Positions 1 to 6,587 are shown, counted from the first letter of the stretch. The stretch is 13,538 bases of DNA from Asaia bogorensis (GCA_945871455.1 CAMBXJ010000056.1:1-13538), one strand, 5' to 3'. Numbers and translations are program-made. Notes: generated by a model from the letters alone, not told the origin.

Positions 1-33
1 ATGGTCGCCCGGTCCTTGCCGGAGATCCCTTGA
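1..33 (+). other. possible 3' end of an upstream gene
   Basis: Frame 1 is open from the window edge to a TGA at 31-33 and would give only the last ten residues of a protein (ending SLPEIP). Ten codons cannot identify a product. In many alphaproteobacteria pgsA (phosphatidylglycerophosphate synthase) lies just upstream of moaD-moaE, so it is one candidate, but nothing in this fragment proves it. It could also be plain non-coding sequence. Confidence 0.25.
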
Positions 34-68
34 CCTTAACCGCCTCAACCCCTCGGGAGCCTTTTTGC

Positions 69-617
69 ATGCGGCGTATCGCCCTGCTCAGCCTGACCCT
101 GGTGCTCAGTGGTTGTGGTCATAATACCTGGTGGAACCCGCCGCTGACCGGGGGGTACAGCCCGAACACGCCGCCTGGCGACGGCGAGAACATGCGCCGG
201 GTCATGGGGTTCGGCAGTGCCGCGGACCCGCTGCTGCCAGAGCCCGGCAATATCTGGCCTGGCCCCTTGCCGCCGACGCCGAGCCTGTTGGATATCGAGC
301 GAGATACCAATGTGGACCTGTCGGAGACGATCCCGCGGCCGCGCGGGTCCTCGCCTCCCGTCACCGGCCAACTGCCACCGCAGCTACCGCAAATCCCCCA
401 GAGTTCGACGCCGATGGCCCCGCCGCCCGCAAGAGATCCGAGCGGTCGGATCATCCAGGCACCGAGCGGTCCAGGGGTCACGAGTGGTGGCGGACCGGGG
501 TATCAGACCACCACCACGCCGGGTGGCGGATCGGCGATCGTCGTGCCGAACGGCAACGGCACCAGCACGATCATCCATTCCGACGGGCGAATCGAAACCG
601 TGCCGACGCCAAGATGA
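69..617 (+). CDS. proline/glycine-rich small lipoprotein, function unknown
   Basis: A 182-residue protein with a short type II signal peptide: basic start (MRR), hydrophobic stretch, then lipobox LSGC with Cys16 as the expected lipidated residue, so it is probably anchored to a membrane facing the periplasm. The ATG at 69 is chosen because GGGAG at 55-59 lies 9 bases upstream and the signal peptide then has normal length; the frame is open back to a TTG at 30. The mature part has no fold I recognise: it is rich in Pro, Gly, Ser and Thr (P-rich at about residues 60-130, then Gly-rich), ending in a short TIIHSDGRIETVP segment that may be a small beta hairpin. Such low-complexity lipoproteins are often periplasmic linkers, but that is inference. 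It precedes moaD on the same strand by 92 bases and shows no obvious link to molybdenum cofactor synthesis. Confidence 0.75.
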   Translation: MRRIALLSLTLVLSGCGHNTWWNPPLTGGYSPNTPPGDGENMRRVMGFGSAADPLLPEPGNIWPGPLPPTPSLLDIERDTNVDLSETIPRPRGSSPPVTGQLPPQLPQIPQSSTPMAPPPARDPSGRIIQAPSGPGVTSGGGPGYQTTTTPGGGSAIVVPNGNGTSTIIHSDGRIETVPTPR

Positions 618-709
618 TGCCCGCTCCCGCCGCCTTTCTTTCCAGGCATGCGCACGCCGCGCTTGTTCCCGCCCGTGCGATCGCCGCGTGCGGTCCCATA
701 TAAATCGGC

Positions 710-973
710 ATGAGCAAGCCTCTCACCATTCTGTACTTCGCCTGGTTGCGGGAACGGGTCGGCCGGTCACAGGAAGAACTGGACCTGCCGGCTTGTGTCC
801 GCACCGTTGCCGATCTGGTGGCGCACCTGGTGGATCGCGGCCCCGGCTACGCCACGGCCTTCCAGAACCGCCGAACCGTGCGTTGCGCGGTGAACCAGGA
901 GTTCGCCGACCCGGATGCGCCGATCCACCCGGGCGATGAGATCGCCTTCTTCCCCCCCGTGACCGGCGGCTAG
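710..973 (+). CDS. moaD: molybdopterin synthase sulfur-carrier subunit MoaD
   Basis: An 87-residue ubiquitin-like (ThiS/MoaD) protein. In the known pathway the C-terminal glycine is adenylylated by MoeB and converted to a thiocarboxylate, which supplies sulfur to MoaE for conversion of precursor Z (cPMP) to molybdopterin in the cytoplasm. The sequence shows the family's first strand (LTILYFAWLRERVG), the ..VNQEFADPDAPIHPGDEIAFFPPVTGG end with the essential Gly-Gly terminus, and normal length. moaE starts 9 bases after its stop, so the two are almost certainly co-transcribed and work as a heterotetramer. No Shine-Dalgarno is visible before the ATG; instead a TATAAA at 699-704 sits immediately upstream. 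No other moa, mog or moe gene is in the window. Confidence 0.95.
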   Translation: MSKPLTILYFAWLRERVGRSQEELDLPACVRTVADLVAHLVDRGPGYATAFQNRRTVRCAVNQEFADPDAPIHPGDEIAFFPPVTGG

Positions 974-982
974 GCAGCGACA

Positions 983-1537
983 ATGGCGCGCATCTCCGTG
1001 CAGACCGAGGATTTCGATACCGGCGCCGAGATTGCCGCCCTGACCGCCGGACGCACCGATATCGGCGGTATCGGCTGCTTCATCGGCACGGTGCGGGCCC
1101 AGCCGGGCCCGAAGGACGCCGCCGCGTCCCCGCCAGTGGGGGACCCTGGGGTGGAGGACCCTGGGGTGGCCGGTATGGTGGCCCCTGGGGTAGCCCCCGG
1201 GGTGGCCCCCGTGGTTGCCATGACCCTCGAACACTATCCAGGCATGACGGAACGCGCCATCGAGCGGATCGTCGCCAGCGCCGAGGCCCGCTGGCCCCTG
1301 CTGGGATGTACGGTGATTCACCGCGTCGGCACCTTGCGGGTGGGCGAGAACATCGTCCTGGTGATCGCCGCATCGTCGCATCGACAGGCGGCACTGGACG
1401 CGACCGCGTTCCTGATCGACTGGCTGAAAACGAAGGCGCCATTCTGGAAACGGGAAGAATCCGTCGACGGTCAGGGCGCCTGGGTGGAGGCTCGGGAAGC
1501 GGACGACGAGGCGGCGGCGCGATGGCAATCGCTCTGA
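983..1537 (+). CDS. moaE: molybdopterin synthase catalytic subunit MoaE with an in-frame repeat insertion
   Basis: A 184-residue MoaE, the catalytic subunit that moves two sulfurs from MoaD thiocarboxylate to cPMP. Family landmarks are intact: GGIGCFIGTVR near residues 28-38, MTLEHYPGM at 80-88, HRVGTLRVGENIVLV at 113-127, and the active-site stretch LKTKAPFWKRE at 148-158. There K149 and K156 have the spacing of the E. coli K119/K126 pair. The family is usually about 150 residues. The excess here is a Gly/Pro/Val/Ala-rich stretch (about residues 41-79, with PGV repeated) between the conserved strand and the EHYPGM helix, where E. coli has only a short loop. It is encoded by a G/C-palindromic minisatellite at 1136-1213. 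Because every catalytic landmark lies outside it, the enzyme is probably active with a longer loop. The start at 983 follows moaD closely. Confidence 0.95.
   Translation: MARISVQTEDFDTGAEIAALTAGRTDIGGIGCFIGTVRAQPGPKDAAASPPVGDPGVEDPGVAGMVAPGVAPGVAPVVAMTLEHYPGMTERAIERIVASAEARWPLLGCTVIHRVGTLRVGENIVLVIAASSHRQAALDATAFLIDWLKTKAPFWKREESVDGQGAWVEAREADDEAAARWQSL
1136..1213 (+). repeat. 12-15-base minisatellite inside moaE
   Basis: Six degenerate units, each starting GTGG or GTAG and most centred on CCCTGGG or CCCCGGG: 1136-1150, 1151-1165, 1166-1177, 1178-1189, 1190-1201 and 1202-1213. The first two differ at one base, and the 12-base units keep the reading frame just as the 15-base ones do. They encode a Pro-Gly-Val/Ala-rich loop. 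Most units contain a self-complementary C-run/G-run. Confidence 0.85.
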
Positions 1538-1631
1538 TCGCGTCGCGGGTCGGATCCGGCCACTGACGGAGACCATGCAGGCTCCGCCGGCAAGGCCGCT
1601 CATAAGGCGATCAAATGGCGGGAGGGCCAGG

Positions 1632-2471
1632 ATGCGCTACACAATCACCAAATTGTCGGACCATACCGGCGCCGAAGTGGTCGGCATCGACCTGACCGGT
1701 CCGGTCGACGAAGCCGCGAAACGCGCGTTGAACCAGGCGTTCGTGGATCACAGCGTGCTGGTCATCCGCGACCAGTCGTTGGCTCCCCACCAGGTGCTGG
1801 ACGCCGTGAAGCTGTTCGGGGAGGTGTTTCCCCAGCACAACACCCGCTTCGCCCTGCCCGATTGCCCGGAGATCCATTACATCTCCAACCAGGACAAATT
1901 CCCGGACGGAAGCCGCTACATCCCCGGCGAGGGCTGGCACACCGATCATTCCAACGATGTGCGACCGCCCAAGGCGACGGTGCTGCACGCGGTCAAGCTG
2001 CCGGATAACGGCGGCGATACCCAATATGCCAACATGCAGGCGGCCTATGCGTCACTGCCCGAGGCGATGCGCAACCGGCTACAGGATTTGCAGGCGATCC
2101 ACGTCTATCAGAGCAGCCACAGCCAGCGAAAACTCATGAGCCTGCCGGATGCGGCGAAGGAACGGGTACCCAACGCAGTGCTGCACCCCATCGTGCGAAC
2201 CCATCCCGAAAGTGGACGCAAGGCGCTCTATGTCAATCCGATTCGGATCGAGGGGATACTCGGCCTCGATCACCGGGAGGCCCTGCCATTGCTCGCCGAC
2301 CTGCTGGCCCATGCAACCGAGGAGCGCCATCAGTACCGGCACAAATGGCGGGTGGGCGATCTGGTCATGTGGGACAATCGCTGTCTCTTGCACAAGGCGA
2401 ACGGGGACTACGATATGGATCAGCTCCGCTATCTGTATCGGATCATGCTGAAAGGCGACGTGCCGATGTAG
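1632..2471 (+). CDS. TauD/TfdA-family Fe(II)/2-oxoglutarate-dependent dioxygenase
   Basis: A 279-residue cytoplasmic enzyme of the TauD/TfdA family, which couples 2-oxoglutarate decarboxylation to hydroxylation of a substrate (taurine, 2,4-D, alkyl sulfates, gamma-butyrobetaine and others). The iron-binding facial triad is visible: H103 and D105 in GEGWHTDHS, and H254 in WDNRCLLHKANGDY. R270 in RYLYRIML is the expected 2-oxoglutarate carboxylate ligand, with R266 nearby. VVGIDL at about 16-21 and LVIRDQ at 43-48 are typical of the N-terminal half. The start at 1632 is chosen for GGAGG at 1621-1625, 6 bases upstream; an in-frame ATG at 1575 would add 19 basic residues with no such site. It lies 94 bases after moaE. 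The substrate cannot be inferred: there are no sulfonate-transport genes beside it, so calling it taurine dioxygenase would be unsafe. Confidence 0.92.
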   Translation: MRYTITKLSDHTGAEVVGIDLTGPVDEAAKRALNQAFVDHSVLVIRDQSLAPHQVLDAVKLFGEVFPQHNTRFALPDCPEIHYISNQDKFPDGSRYIPGEGWHTDHSNDVRPPKATVLHAVKLPDNGGDTQYANMQAAYASLPEAMRNRLQDLQAIHVYQSSHSQRKLMSLPDAAKERVPNAVLHPIVRTHPESGRKALYVNPIRIEGILGLDHREALPLLADLLAHATEERHQYRHKWRVGDLVMWDNRCLLHKANGDYDMDQLRYLYRIMLKGDVPM

Positions 2472-2481
2472 AATAAGCGGC

Positions 2482-2524
2482 GGATCGCTCCGAACGACTC
2501 CTCGACGGGGACCGGAGCGGATCC
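2482..2524 (+). terminator. possible hairpin after the dioxygenase gene
   Basis: GGATCGCTCCG at 2482-2492 pairs with CGGAGCGGATCC at 2513-2524 (one bulged base), 10 bases after the dioxygenase stop. No T-run follows, so it may be a processing or Rho-associated structure rather than an intrinsic terminator. Confidence 0.35.
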
Positions 2525-2551
2525 GAACACCCCCGCCATATTGGTCATGCC

Positions 2552-3370
2552 ATGCCGTCGTTGCTCAAGACCGCCCTGTCGCTGTTCGGCCTGTTCTTCC
2601 TGCTGCCCCTCGCGACGTCGGCGCTGATTTACCATGCGAGAGGCGGCGACCCGAATTGGTGGACGGCCGATCGGTCCAGCACCGGGTTGCTGCCACCGCC
2701 AACGCCCGAACAGGGGGCCATCGTCCGCATCTTTTCCGCCCAGACCGTGCGGTGGCGCGGCATCTTCGCCACGCATTGCTGGATCGTGTTCAAACCGGCC
2801 GGAGCCGCGGCCTATACGCGATACGACTACACGGCCTGGGGCGAACCGCTGCGCAAGAACGGGTTCGAGCCGGACGGACGCTGGTTCGGCCACACGCCCG
2901 ACACGGTGTTCGCGGCCAACGACGAAGCGGCGGCGGCCCTGATTCCGGGGATCGAGCGCGCCATCGACGGCTTCACGCTCAAGGCCCTGGGCGACTACCG
3001 ACCATGGCCGGGACCCAATTCCAACACCTTCATCTCCGCGATCATGGATGCCGAACCGCGCATCAAGGCCGCGTTGCCGCCCACCGCGATCGGCAAGGAC
3101 TACCCCTATGACGGGCGCTGGCTGCGCACGACCCATGCCGGCACCGGCATCCGGCTGAACCTGGCCGGCTATGGCGGCATCGCATTCGGGTGGGTGGAAG
3201 GGGTGGAGTTGAACATCCTCGGCGCGGTCCTGGGCGTGGACGTGCGCCGCCCGGCGATCAAGCTGCCGGGGCTGGGCCGACTGGGGTTGGGCCCACCCGG
3301 GTCGGGCCCAGTCGGGTTGGGCCCAGTCGGGTTGGGCCCACTGGGGTTCAGCGGACCAGCAGACCGATAA
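2552..3370 (+). CDS. DUF3750 family membrane-anchored protein with repeat-extended C-terminus
   Basis: A 272-residue protein matching the DUF3750 pattern as I know it, whose function is not established. Residues about 4-26 form one hydrophobic segment (signal anchor or signal peptide), placing the rest in the periplasm. Recognisable conserved pieces are IFATHCWIVFK (71-81, with H75 and W77), a TRYDYTAWG strand (89-97), GPNSNTF (154-160) and LPPTAIGKDY (175-184). The family normally ends soon after a KLPGLGRLG-like tail (here 237-245). In this copy the tail continues as Gly-Pro-Leu/Val repeats to residue 265, encoded by a 15-base tandem repeat. No clear Shine-Dalgarno precedes the ATG at 2552; an ATG at 2547 is in another frame. 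The 80-base gap and the hairpin before it suggest it is transcribed apart from the dioxygenase. Confidence 0.88.
   Translation: MPSLLKTALSLFGLFFLLPLATSALIYHARGGDPNWWTADRSSTGLLPPPTPEQGAIVRIFSAQTVRWRGIFATHCWIVFKPAGAAAYTRYDYTAWGEPLRKNGFEPDGRWFGHTPDTVFAANDEAAAALIPGIERAIDGFTLKALGDYRPWPGPNSNTFISAIMDAEPRIKAALPPTAIGKDYPYDGRWLRTTHAGTGIRLNLAGYGGIAFGWVEGVELNILGAVLGVDVRRPAIKLPGLGRLGLGPPGSGPVGLGPVGLGPLGFSGPADR
3274..3348 (+). repeat. 15-base tandem repeat at the 3' end of the DUF3750 gene
   Basis: Five contiguous 15-base units: 3274-3288, 3289-3303, 3304-3318, 3319-3333 and 3334-3348. Units three and four are identical (GGGCCCAGTCGGGTT); the others differ at two to four positions. Each begins with the GGGCCC palindrome or a one-base variant. 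The units are in frame and encode the pentapeptide G-P-(V/P/L)-G-(L/S). Confidence 0.92.
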
Positions 3371-3410
3371 GCTCAGGCCCCGCTCCCGGTTGCCTCGGCG
3401 CCGGTCAATT

Positions 3411-3522
3411 ATCACCCAAGGGGATCACCATGGGATCACCCAAGGGGATCACCCAGGGATCACCCTGAGGATCACCCGGGGGAATCACCCTGGGATCACC
3501 AACGGGGAATCACCCAAGCGGG
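3411..3522. repeat. nine-unit ATCACC minisatellite between convergent genes
   Basis: Nine direct units of 11-14 bases starting at 3411, 3424, 3435, 3448, 3459, 3471, 3484, 3495 and 3509. Each begins ATCACC and continues with a C-run/G-run core such as CCCAAGGGG, CCCAGGG, CCCTGAGG or CCCTGGG. Unit length varies, so no reading frame is kept. The array lies 40 bases past the DUF3750 stop and overlaps the last codons of the minus-strand gene that ends at 3510. Confidence 0.92.
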
Positions 3523-4013
3523 CGGTCGGCGGACCTGCTACCGGCCATCCCGGCCGCGTATTCGGCGCGCTCCACACGGTCGGCCTCGTGCGGCCTTGCG
3601 CGTCCCCCCGAGGGTACGGAATGCTCATCGGACTGTCCCCTGTGCTCCGGTTGGCGGTCGCCGACCCGGCCATAGGCCGTCATTCCGGCCTGCACCCTGG
3701 CCCGCACATCCTCCTTTGAAAGTTGCAGGGTCGCGACCGTTGCATCGGCCGAAACCGCCGCGCCAGGTGGGGACGGGGCCACGCTCACCGGTGACACGGT
3801 TGGCGCACCCGGCATGGTTTGCCCGGCCATTTGTGCCGACAAGGCGGCCTGGAACGGCCCTGAAACCGCCGCATCACCGGACTTTGGCACCCCCTTTTCG
3901 GCAATCTGGCCGGCCTTGCCGTCGCTGGACAACTGGTCCGCCAACCAGACGGCGCCTTTGATAACCGCGGCCGTTGCACTGACGGCCGAGGCAATTGCGA
4001 GAATTGGAAACAA
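3510..4013 (-). CDS. hypothetical protein with N-terminal hydrophobic helix, TTG start
   Basis: A predicted 167-residue protein I do not recognise. The TTG start at 4013 is chosen because AAAGGAGG (4028-4021 on this strand) lies exactly 7 bases upstream, the best ribosome site in the window; an in-frame GTG at 4040 would swallow that site. Residues 1-27 (MFPILAIASAVSATAAVIKG onward) form a moderately hydrophobic helix with one lysine, either a weak membrane anchor or an amphipathic helix. Next come a Gly/Ser-containing linker with a GPFQAALSAQMAG stretch, a Pro/Ala/Val-rich segment, and a helical-looking LSKEDVRARVQAGMTAYGRV. The last 50 or so residues are Arg/Glu/Asp/His-rich and of less natural composition, and the end runs into the ATCACC array, so a frameshift or array expansion may have changed the C-terminus. 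It is convergent with the DUF3750 gene and divergent from the dehydrogenase at 4258. Confidence 0.6.
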   Translation of the reverse strand: MFPILAIASAVSATAAVIKGAVWLADQLSSDGKAGQIAEKGVPKSGDAAVSGPFQAALSAQMAGQTMPGAPTVSPVSVAPSPPGAAVSADATVATLQLSKEDVRARVQAGMTAYGRVGDRQPEHRGQSDEHSVPSGGRARPHEADRVERAEYAAGMAGSRSADRPLG

Positions 4014-4020
4014 GCTTTCG

Positions 4021-4028
4021 CCTCCTTT
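4021..4028 (-). promoter_or_regulatory. ribosome binding site deciding a TTG start
   Basis: AAAGGAGG on the minus strand, 7 bases before the TTG at 4013. It is the main evidence that the minus-strand frame below it is a gene and that translation begins at the TTG. Confidence 0.65.
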
Positions 4029-4257
4029 CGATGAAGCCACACCAGGATCGCTATCCTATCCGGGCTACTTGCCGGCGGGTGTGGTGCAGCGGGGTCAACC
4101 GCGGCCAAAGTCCACAAGGGATGGGGGAGAATGTCGCACCGCCGGCCGTCTCCGGCGCATCCGGCCGATCCCCTTCCCCCCACGCCTGGATCAGCACATT
4201 CCGTGCCAAGAGCGGCCCATCTGTCCAACAACAGCGAGCCGTGGCACCCTGCCGCTT

Positions 4258-5238
4258 ATGCGCATTCATCTGCAAAACCCGACCAATGACCCACTGTTCC
4301 ACTTCTCGGCGTCCATGTGGAACGCGGCGGCCGAGCGGGCGCGGGATATCGGGAGCGGTCACACGATCACGGTCGGCGGCGATGCCCACGACTTCGCCAC
4401 CGCGATACAATCCGCCGAAGCCCTGATCTGCGATGCCGGCGTCGTCCGCGACCGCTTCCCCTGTGCGGCGCCCCACCTGAAACTGCTGTTCGTCACCAAT
4501 GCCGGCCTCGATCGGCTGGCGCCATATGACTGGCTGCCCCCGGGTGTCGTCCTGATGAACAACCGCGGCACCCATGCCACCAAGTCCGGAGAGTTCGGGA
4601 TCATGTCGATCCTGATGCTCGCCAACCGGGTGCCGGAAATGGTGACCCATCAGCGAGCCGGACAATGGCGCAAAATCTGGGGCGCGGTGCTGACGCATCG
4701 ATCCGTCACGGTGGTGGGGCTTGGCACCCTGGGCGGCGCCATCGCCCAGCAGGCCGCCCGCTTCGGCATGACGGTGACCGGCGTGCGCGCGAACCCGGCG
4801 CCACATCCGGCTTGCGCGCGGGTCGTCGACACCGGCCAGATCGATGCCATCCTTCCGGAAACCGAATTCCTGGTGCTCGCCTGCCCGCTGACAGCCGCCA
4901 CCAGGGGCCTTGTGGACAGGCATCGCCTGGGCCTGCTGCCGGCCGGCGCGGGTATCGTCAACATGGGGCGGGGAGAGCTGGTCGATCAGGACGCGCTGTG
5001 CGACCTGCTCGACACCGGCCATCTGTCCGGCGCGGTTCTGGACGTCTTCACGCCGGAGCCCATTCCCGACGGACACCGGCTGTGGTTCACGCCAAACCTG
5101 ATCATCAGCCCGCATACCTCGGCTGACGATCCGGCGACCTACAATCCGTATAGCCTGGACATTTTCCTGGCCAACCTACGCGCCTATCGCGACGGCAAGG
5201 ACCTGCCCAACCGGTTCGATACCATCCGCGGCTATTAG
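4258..5238 (+). CDS. D-2-hydroxyacid dehydrogenase family protein (copy 1)
   Basis: A 326-residue NAD(P)-dependent D-2-hydroxyacid dehydrogenase, a family that reversibly reduces 2-oxoacids such as glyoxylate, hydroxypyruvate or pyruvate. The nucleotide-binding Rossmann motif is GLGTLGG at 154-160. The catalytic triad is R238 (NMGRGELVD), E267 (LDVFTPEP) and H286 (SPHTSAD). The substrate-side loop is LFVTNAGLDRL at about 77-87. The open frame reaches back to 3814, but the upstream part has arginine/proline-rich composition and overlaps the minus-strand gene; the ATG at 4258 gives the normal family length, although no good Shine-Dalgarno precedes it. It stands alone, 124 bases from the next gene. 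It is clearly diverged from the two dehydrogenases at 9107 and 10101, so this is not a recent duplication. Substrate unknown. Confidence 0.9.
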   Translation: MRIHLQNPTNDPLFHFSASMWNAAAERARDIGSGHTITVGGDAHDFATAIQSAEALICDAGVVRDRFPCAAPHLKLLFVTNAGLDRLAPYDWLPPGVVLMNNRGTHATKSGEFGIMSILMLANRVPEMVTHQRAGQWRKIWGAVLTHRSVTVVGLGTLGGAIAQQAARFGMTVTGVRANPAPHPACARVVDTGQIDAILPETEFLVLACPLTAATRGLVDRHRLGLLPAGAGIVNMGRGELVDQDALCDLLDTGHLSGAVLDVFTPEPIPDGHRLWFTPNLIISPHTSADDPATYNPYSLDIFLANLRAYRDGKDLPNRFDTIRGY

Positions 5239-5252
5239 ATCGAGGTCATCCT

Positions 5253-5284
5253 GACTGAAAATCGAACGGACTGAAAACCGAACG
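5253..5284 (+). repeat. 16-base tandem direct repeat in an intergenic leader
   Basis: GACTGAAAATCGAACG (5253-5268) is followed directly by GACTGAAAACCGAACG (5269-5284), 15 of 16 bases identical. It lies between the dehydrogenase stop (5238) and the MDR gene (5363) and could be a double binding site for a regulator; no regulator gene is adjacent. Confidence 0.7.
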
Positions 5285-5343
5285 CCGCTTTAGAAGTGCG
5301 GCTCATCACGCAATGCACGCGGAGGCATGCTCGGTTCCGCGTG
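5284..5343 (+). promoter_or_regulatory. two consecutive hairpins before the MDR gene
   Basis: First hairpin: GCCGC (5284-5288) with GCGGC (5298-5302), 9-base loop. Second hairpin: CACGCGGA (5316-5323) with TCCGCGTG (5336-5343), 12-base loop. No T-run follows either. They may end the upstream transcript or form a leader structure for the gene at 5363. Confidence 0.35.
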
Positions 5344-5362
5344 ATCACGCTCTAATGGACCC

Positions 5363-6379
5363 ATGCCCATGAAACTCTACTGCTTCCCCAAGGCCGCGGG
5401 AATCGACACCCTGGAAATGCGGGAAGGGGACATGCCCCGACCTGGGCGCGGTCAGATCCTGGTCCGCATGCATGCGGCCTCCCTGAACTATCGCGATCTG
5501 AACGTCGCCAAGGGCAGCCCGGCGCGCGGCCCGCTGCCAACCAATCTGATCCCGCTGTCCGACGGCGCCGGGCAGGTCGTGGAAACCGGCCCCGACGTGT
5601 CCCGCGTCAAGACCGGCGATCGTGTGGCCGGCCTGTTCATGCAGGATTGGCTGGGCGGGGATATCGAGCCCTATCACGTGGACAGCTCCCGCGGCGGGTC
5701 GATCGACGGGGTGCTGGCCGAGTATGTGGTGTTCGACCAGCATGGCGTCGTGCATCTGCCGGACCACTTGTCCTACGAGGAAGGCGCCACCCTGCCCTGT
5801 GCCGGCGTGACTGCATGGAACGCTCTCTACGCCGGCAAACCCCTCCGCTCCGGCGAAACCATCCTCGTGCTCGGCACCGGCGGCGTGTCGATGTTCGCGC
5901 TCCAGTTCGCGCATGCGGCCGGCGCGCGGGTGATCGCCACATCGTCGTCGGACACGAAGCTGGCTCAGGCGCACGCCCTCGGCGCGTCGGACGGGGTGAA
6001 CTACAGGCAGCATCCGGAATGGCAGACCGAGGTTTTGCGGCTGACCGGTGGGCGGGGCGTGGACCATGTGGTGGAAGTGGGCGGCGCCGGAACCCTGCCT
6101 CGGTCAGTCGAGGCAACCCGGATGGGCGGGCAGGTGCATCTGATCGGCGTGCTGACTGGCGGCGAGATCAACCCCACCCCGGTGCTGCGCCGTAACGTTA
6201 TCCTGCGCGGGATCTATGTCGGCTCTCGCCAGATGTTCGAGGCGATGAACCAGGCCATGACCCTCCATGCCATTCGTCCGGTGATCGATAGGGTGTTTCC
6301 GTTCGCGGAGGCACGCGAGGCCTACCGCTATCTGACCGGCCAGACCCATGTCGGCAAAGTTGTGATCCGAATCCCGTGA
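5363..6379 (+). CDS. zinc-independent MDR family NAD(P)-dependent alcohol dehydrogenase / quinone oxidoreductase-like protein
   Basis: A 338-residue medium-chain dehydrogenase/reductase. The N-terminal GroES-like domain carries LNYRDL (41-46), the signature of members that lack catalytic zinc, in place of the GHE zinc motif. The Rossmann motif is LVLGTGGVSMFALQFA at about 168-183, followed by GARVIATSSSDTKL. The C-terminal part (GGQVHLIGVL, then YRYLTGQTHVGKVVIRIP at the end) is typical of the quinone-reductase/zinc-free alcohol dehydrogenase branch. These enzymes use NAD(P)H to reduce quinones, enones or aldehydes; which one cannot be said here. The start is uncertain by two codons: ATG at 5363 or ATG at 5369 (MKLYCF), neither with a strong ribosome site. 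Length is normal for the family. It is probably transcribed alone, with 124 bases before it and 208 after. Confidence 0.9.
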   Translation: MPMKLYCFPKAAGIDTLEMREGDMPRPGRGQILVRMHAASLNYRDLNVAKGSPARGPLPTNLIPLSDGAGQVVETGPDVSRVKTGDRVAGLFMQDWLGGDIEPYHVDSSRGGSIDGVLAEYVVFDQHGVVHLPDHLSYEEGATLPCAGVTAWNALYAGKPLRSGETILVLGTGGVSMFALQFAHAAGARVIATSSSDTKLAQAHALGASDGVNYRQHPEWQTEVLRLTGGRGVDHVVEVGGAGTLPRSVEATRMGGQVHLIGVLTGGEINPTPVLRRNVILRGIYVGSRQMFEAMNQAMTLHAIRPVIDRVFPFAEAREAYRYLTGQTHVGKVVIRIP

Positions 6380-6587
6380 GACCTATGATCGGAACTAAGG
6401 TTGACTGCCGGCGATTTAGAGCGGGTGGGAGCCGCGACTCCGAAGGATGACAGCACCGGACGGGAACGCCCGCGCCTTGATACGGTGTTCCCCGCCTCGT
6501 GATCGAAGGGACCGGCCACCGCTCTCGGAACGCTGGGCCTGGCCGTTTCGGCATTGAACGCCTGCTTGGAAAGAGGTGAGCGCTTGC

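Noticed and set aside
1632..2471. Assignment of the dioxygenase as taurine dioxygenase (tauD)
   Set aside because: The family motifs fit many substrates and no taurine or sulfonate transport genes are nearby.
3411..3522. CRISPR array
   Set aside because: Units are 11-14 bases with no unique spacers, and no cas genes are present.
3390..3719. Plus-strand open frame through the ATCACC array, giving a Gly-Ile-Thr-rich protein
   Set aside because: It exists only because the repeat lacks stops in that frame; unit lengths of 11-14 bases would scramble it, there is no ribosome site, and it is antisense to the better supported minus-strand gene.
3814..4257. N-terminal extension of the dehydrogenase at 4258
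   Set aside because: The upstream residues have the Arg/Pro-rich composition of a shadow frame, overlap the minus-strand gene, and would make the protein about 150 residues too long for its family.
4051..5115. Long minus-strand frame opposite the first dehydrogenase, and similar ones at 767-1603, 2429-3415 and 12394-13446
   Set aside because: All are antisense shadows of recognised genes; none shows a ribosome site or family motif.
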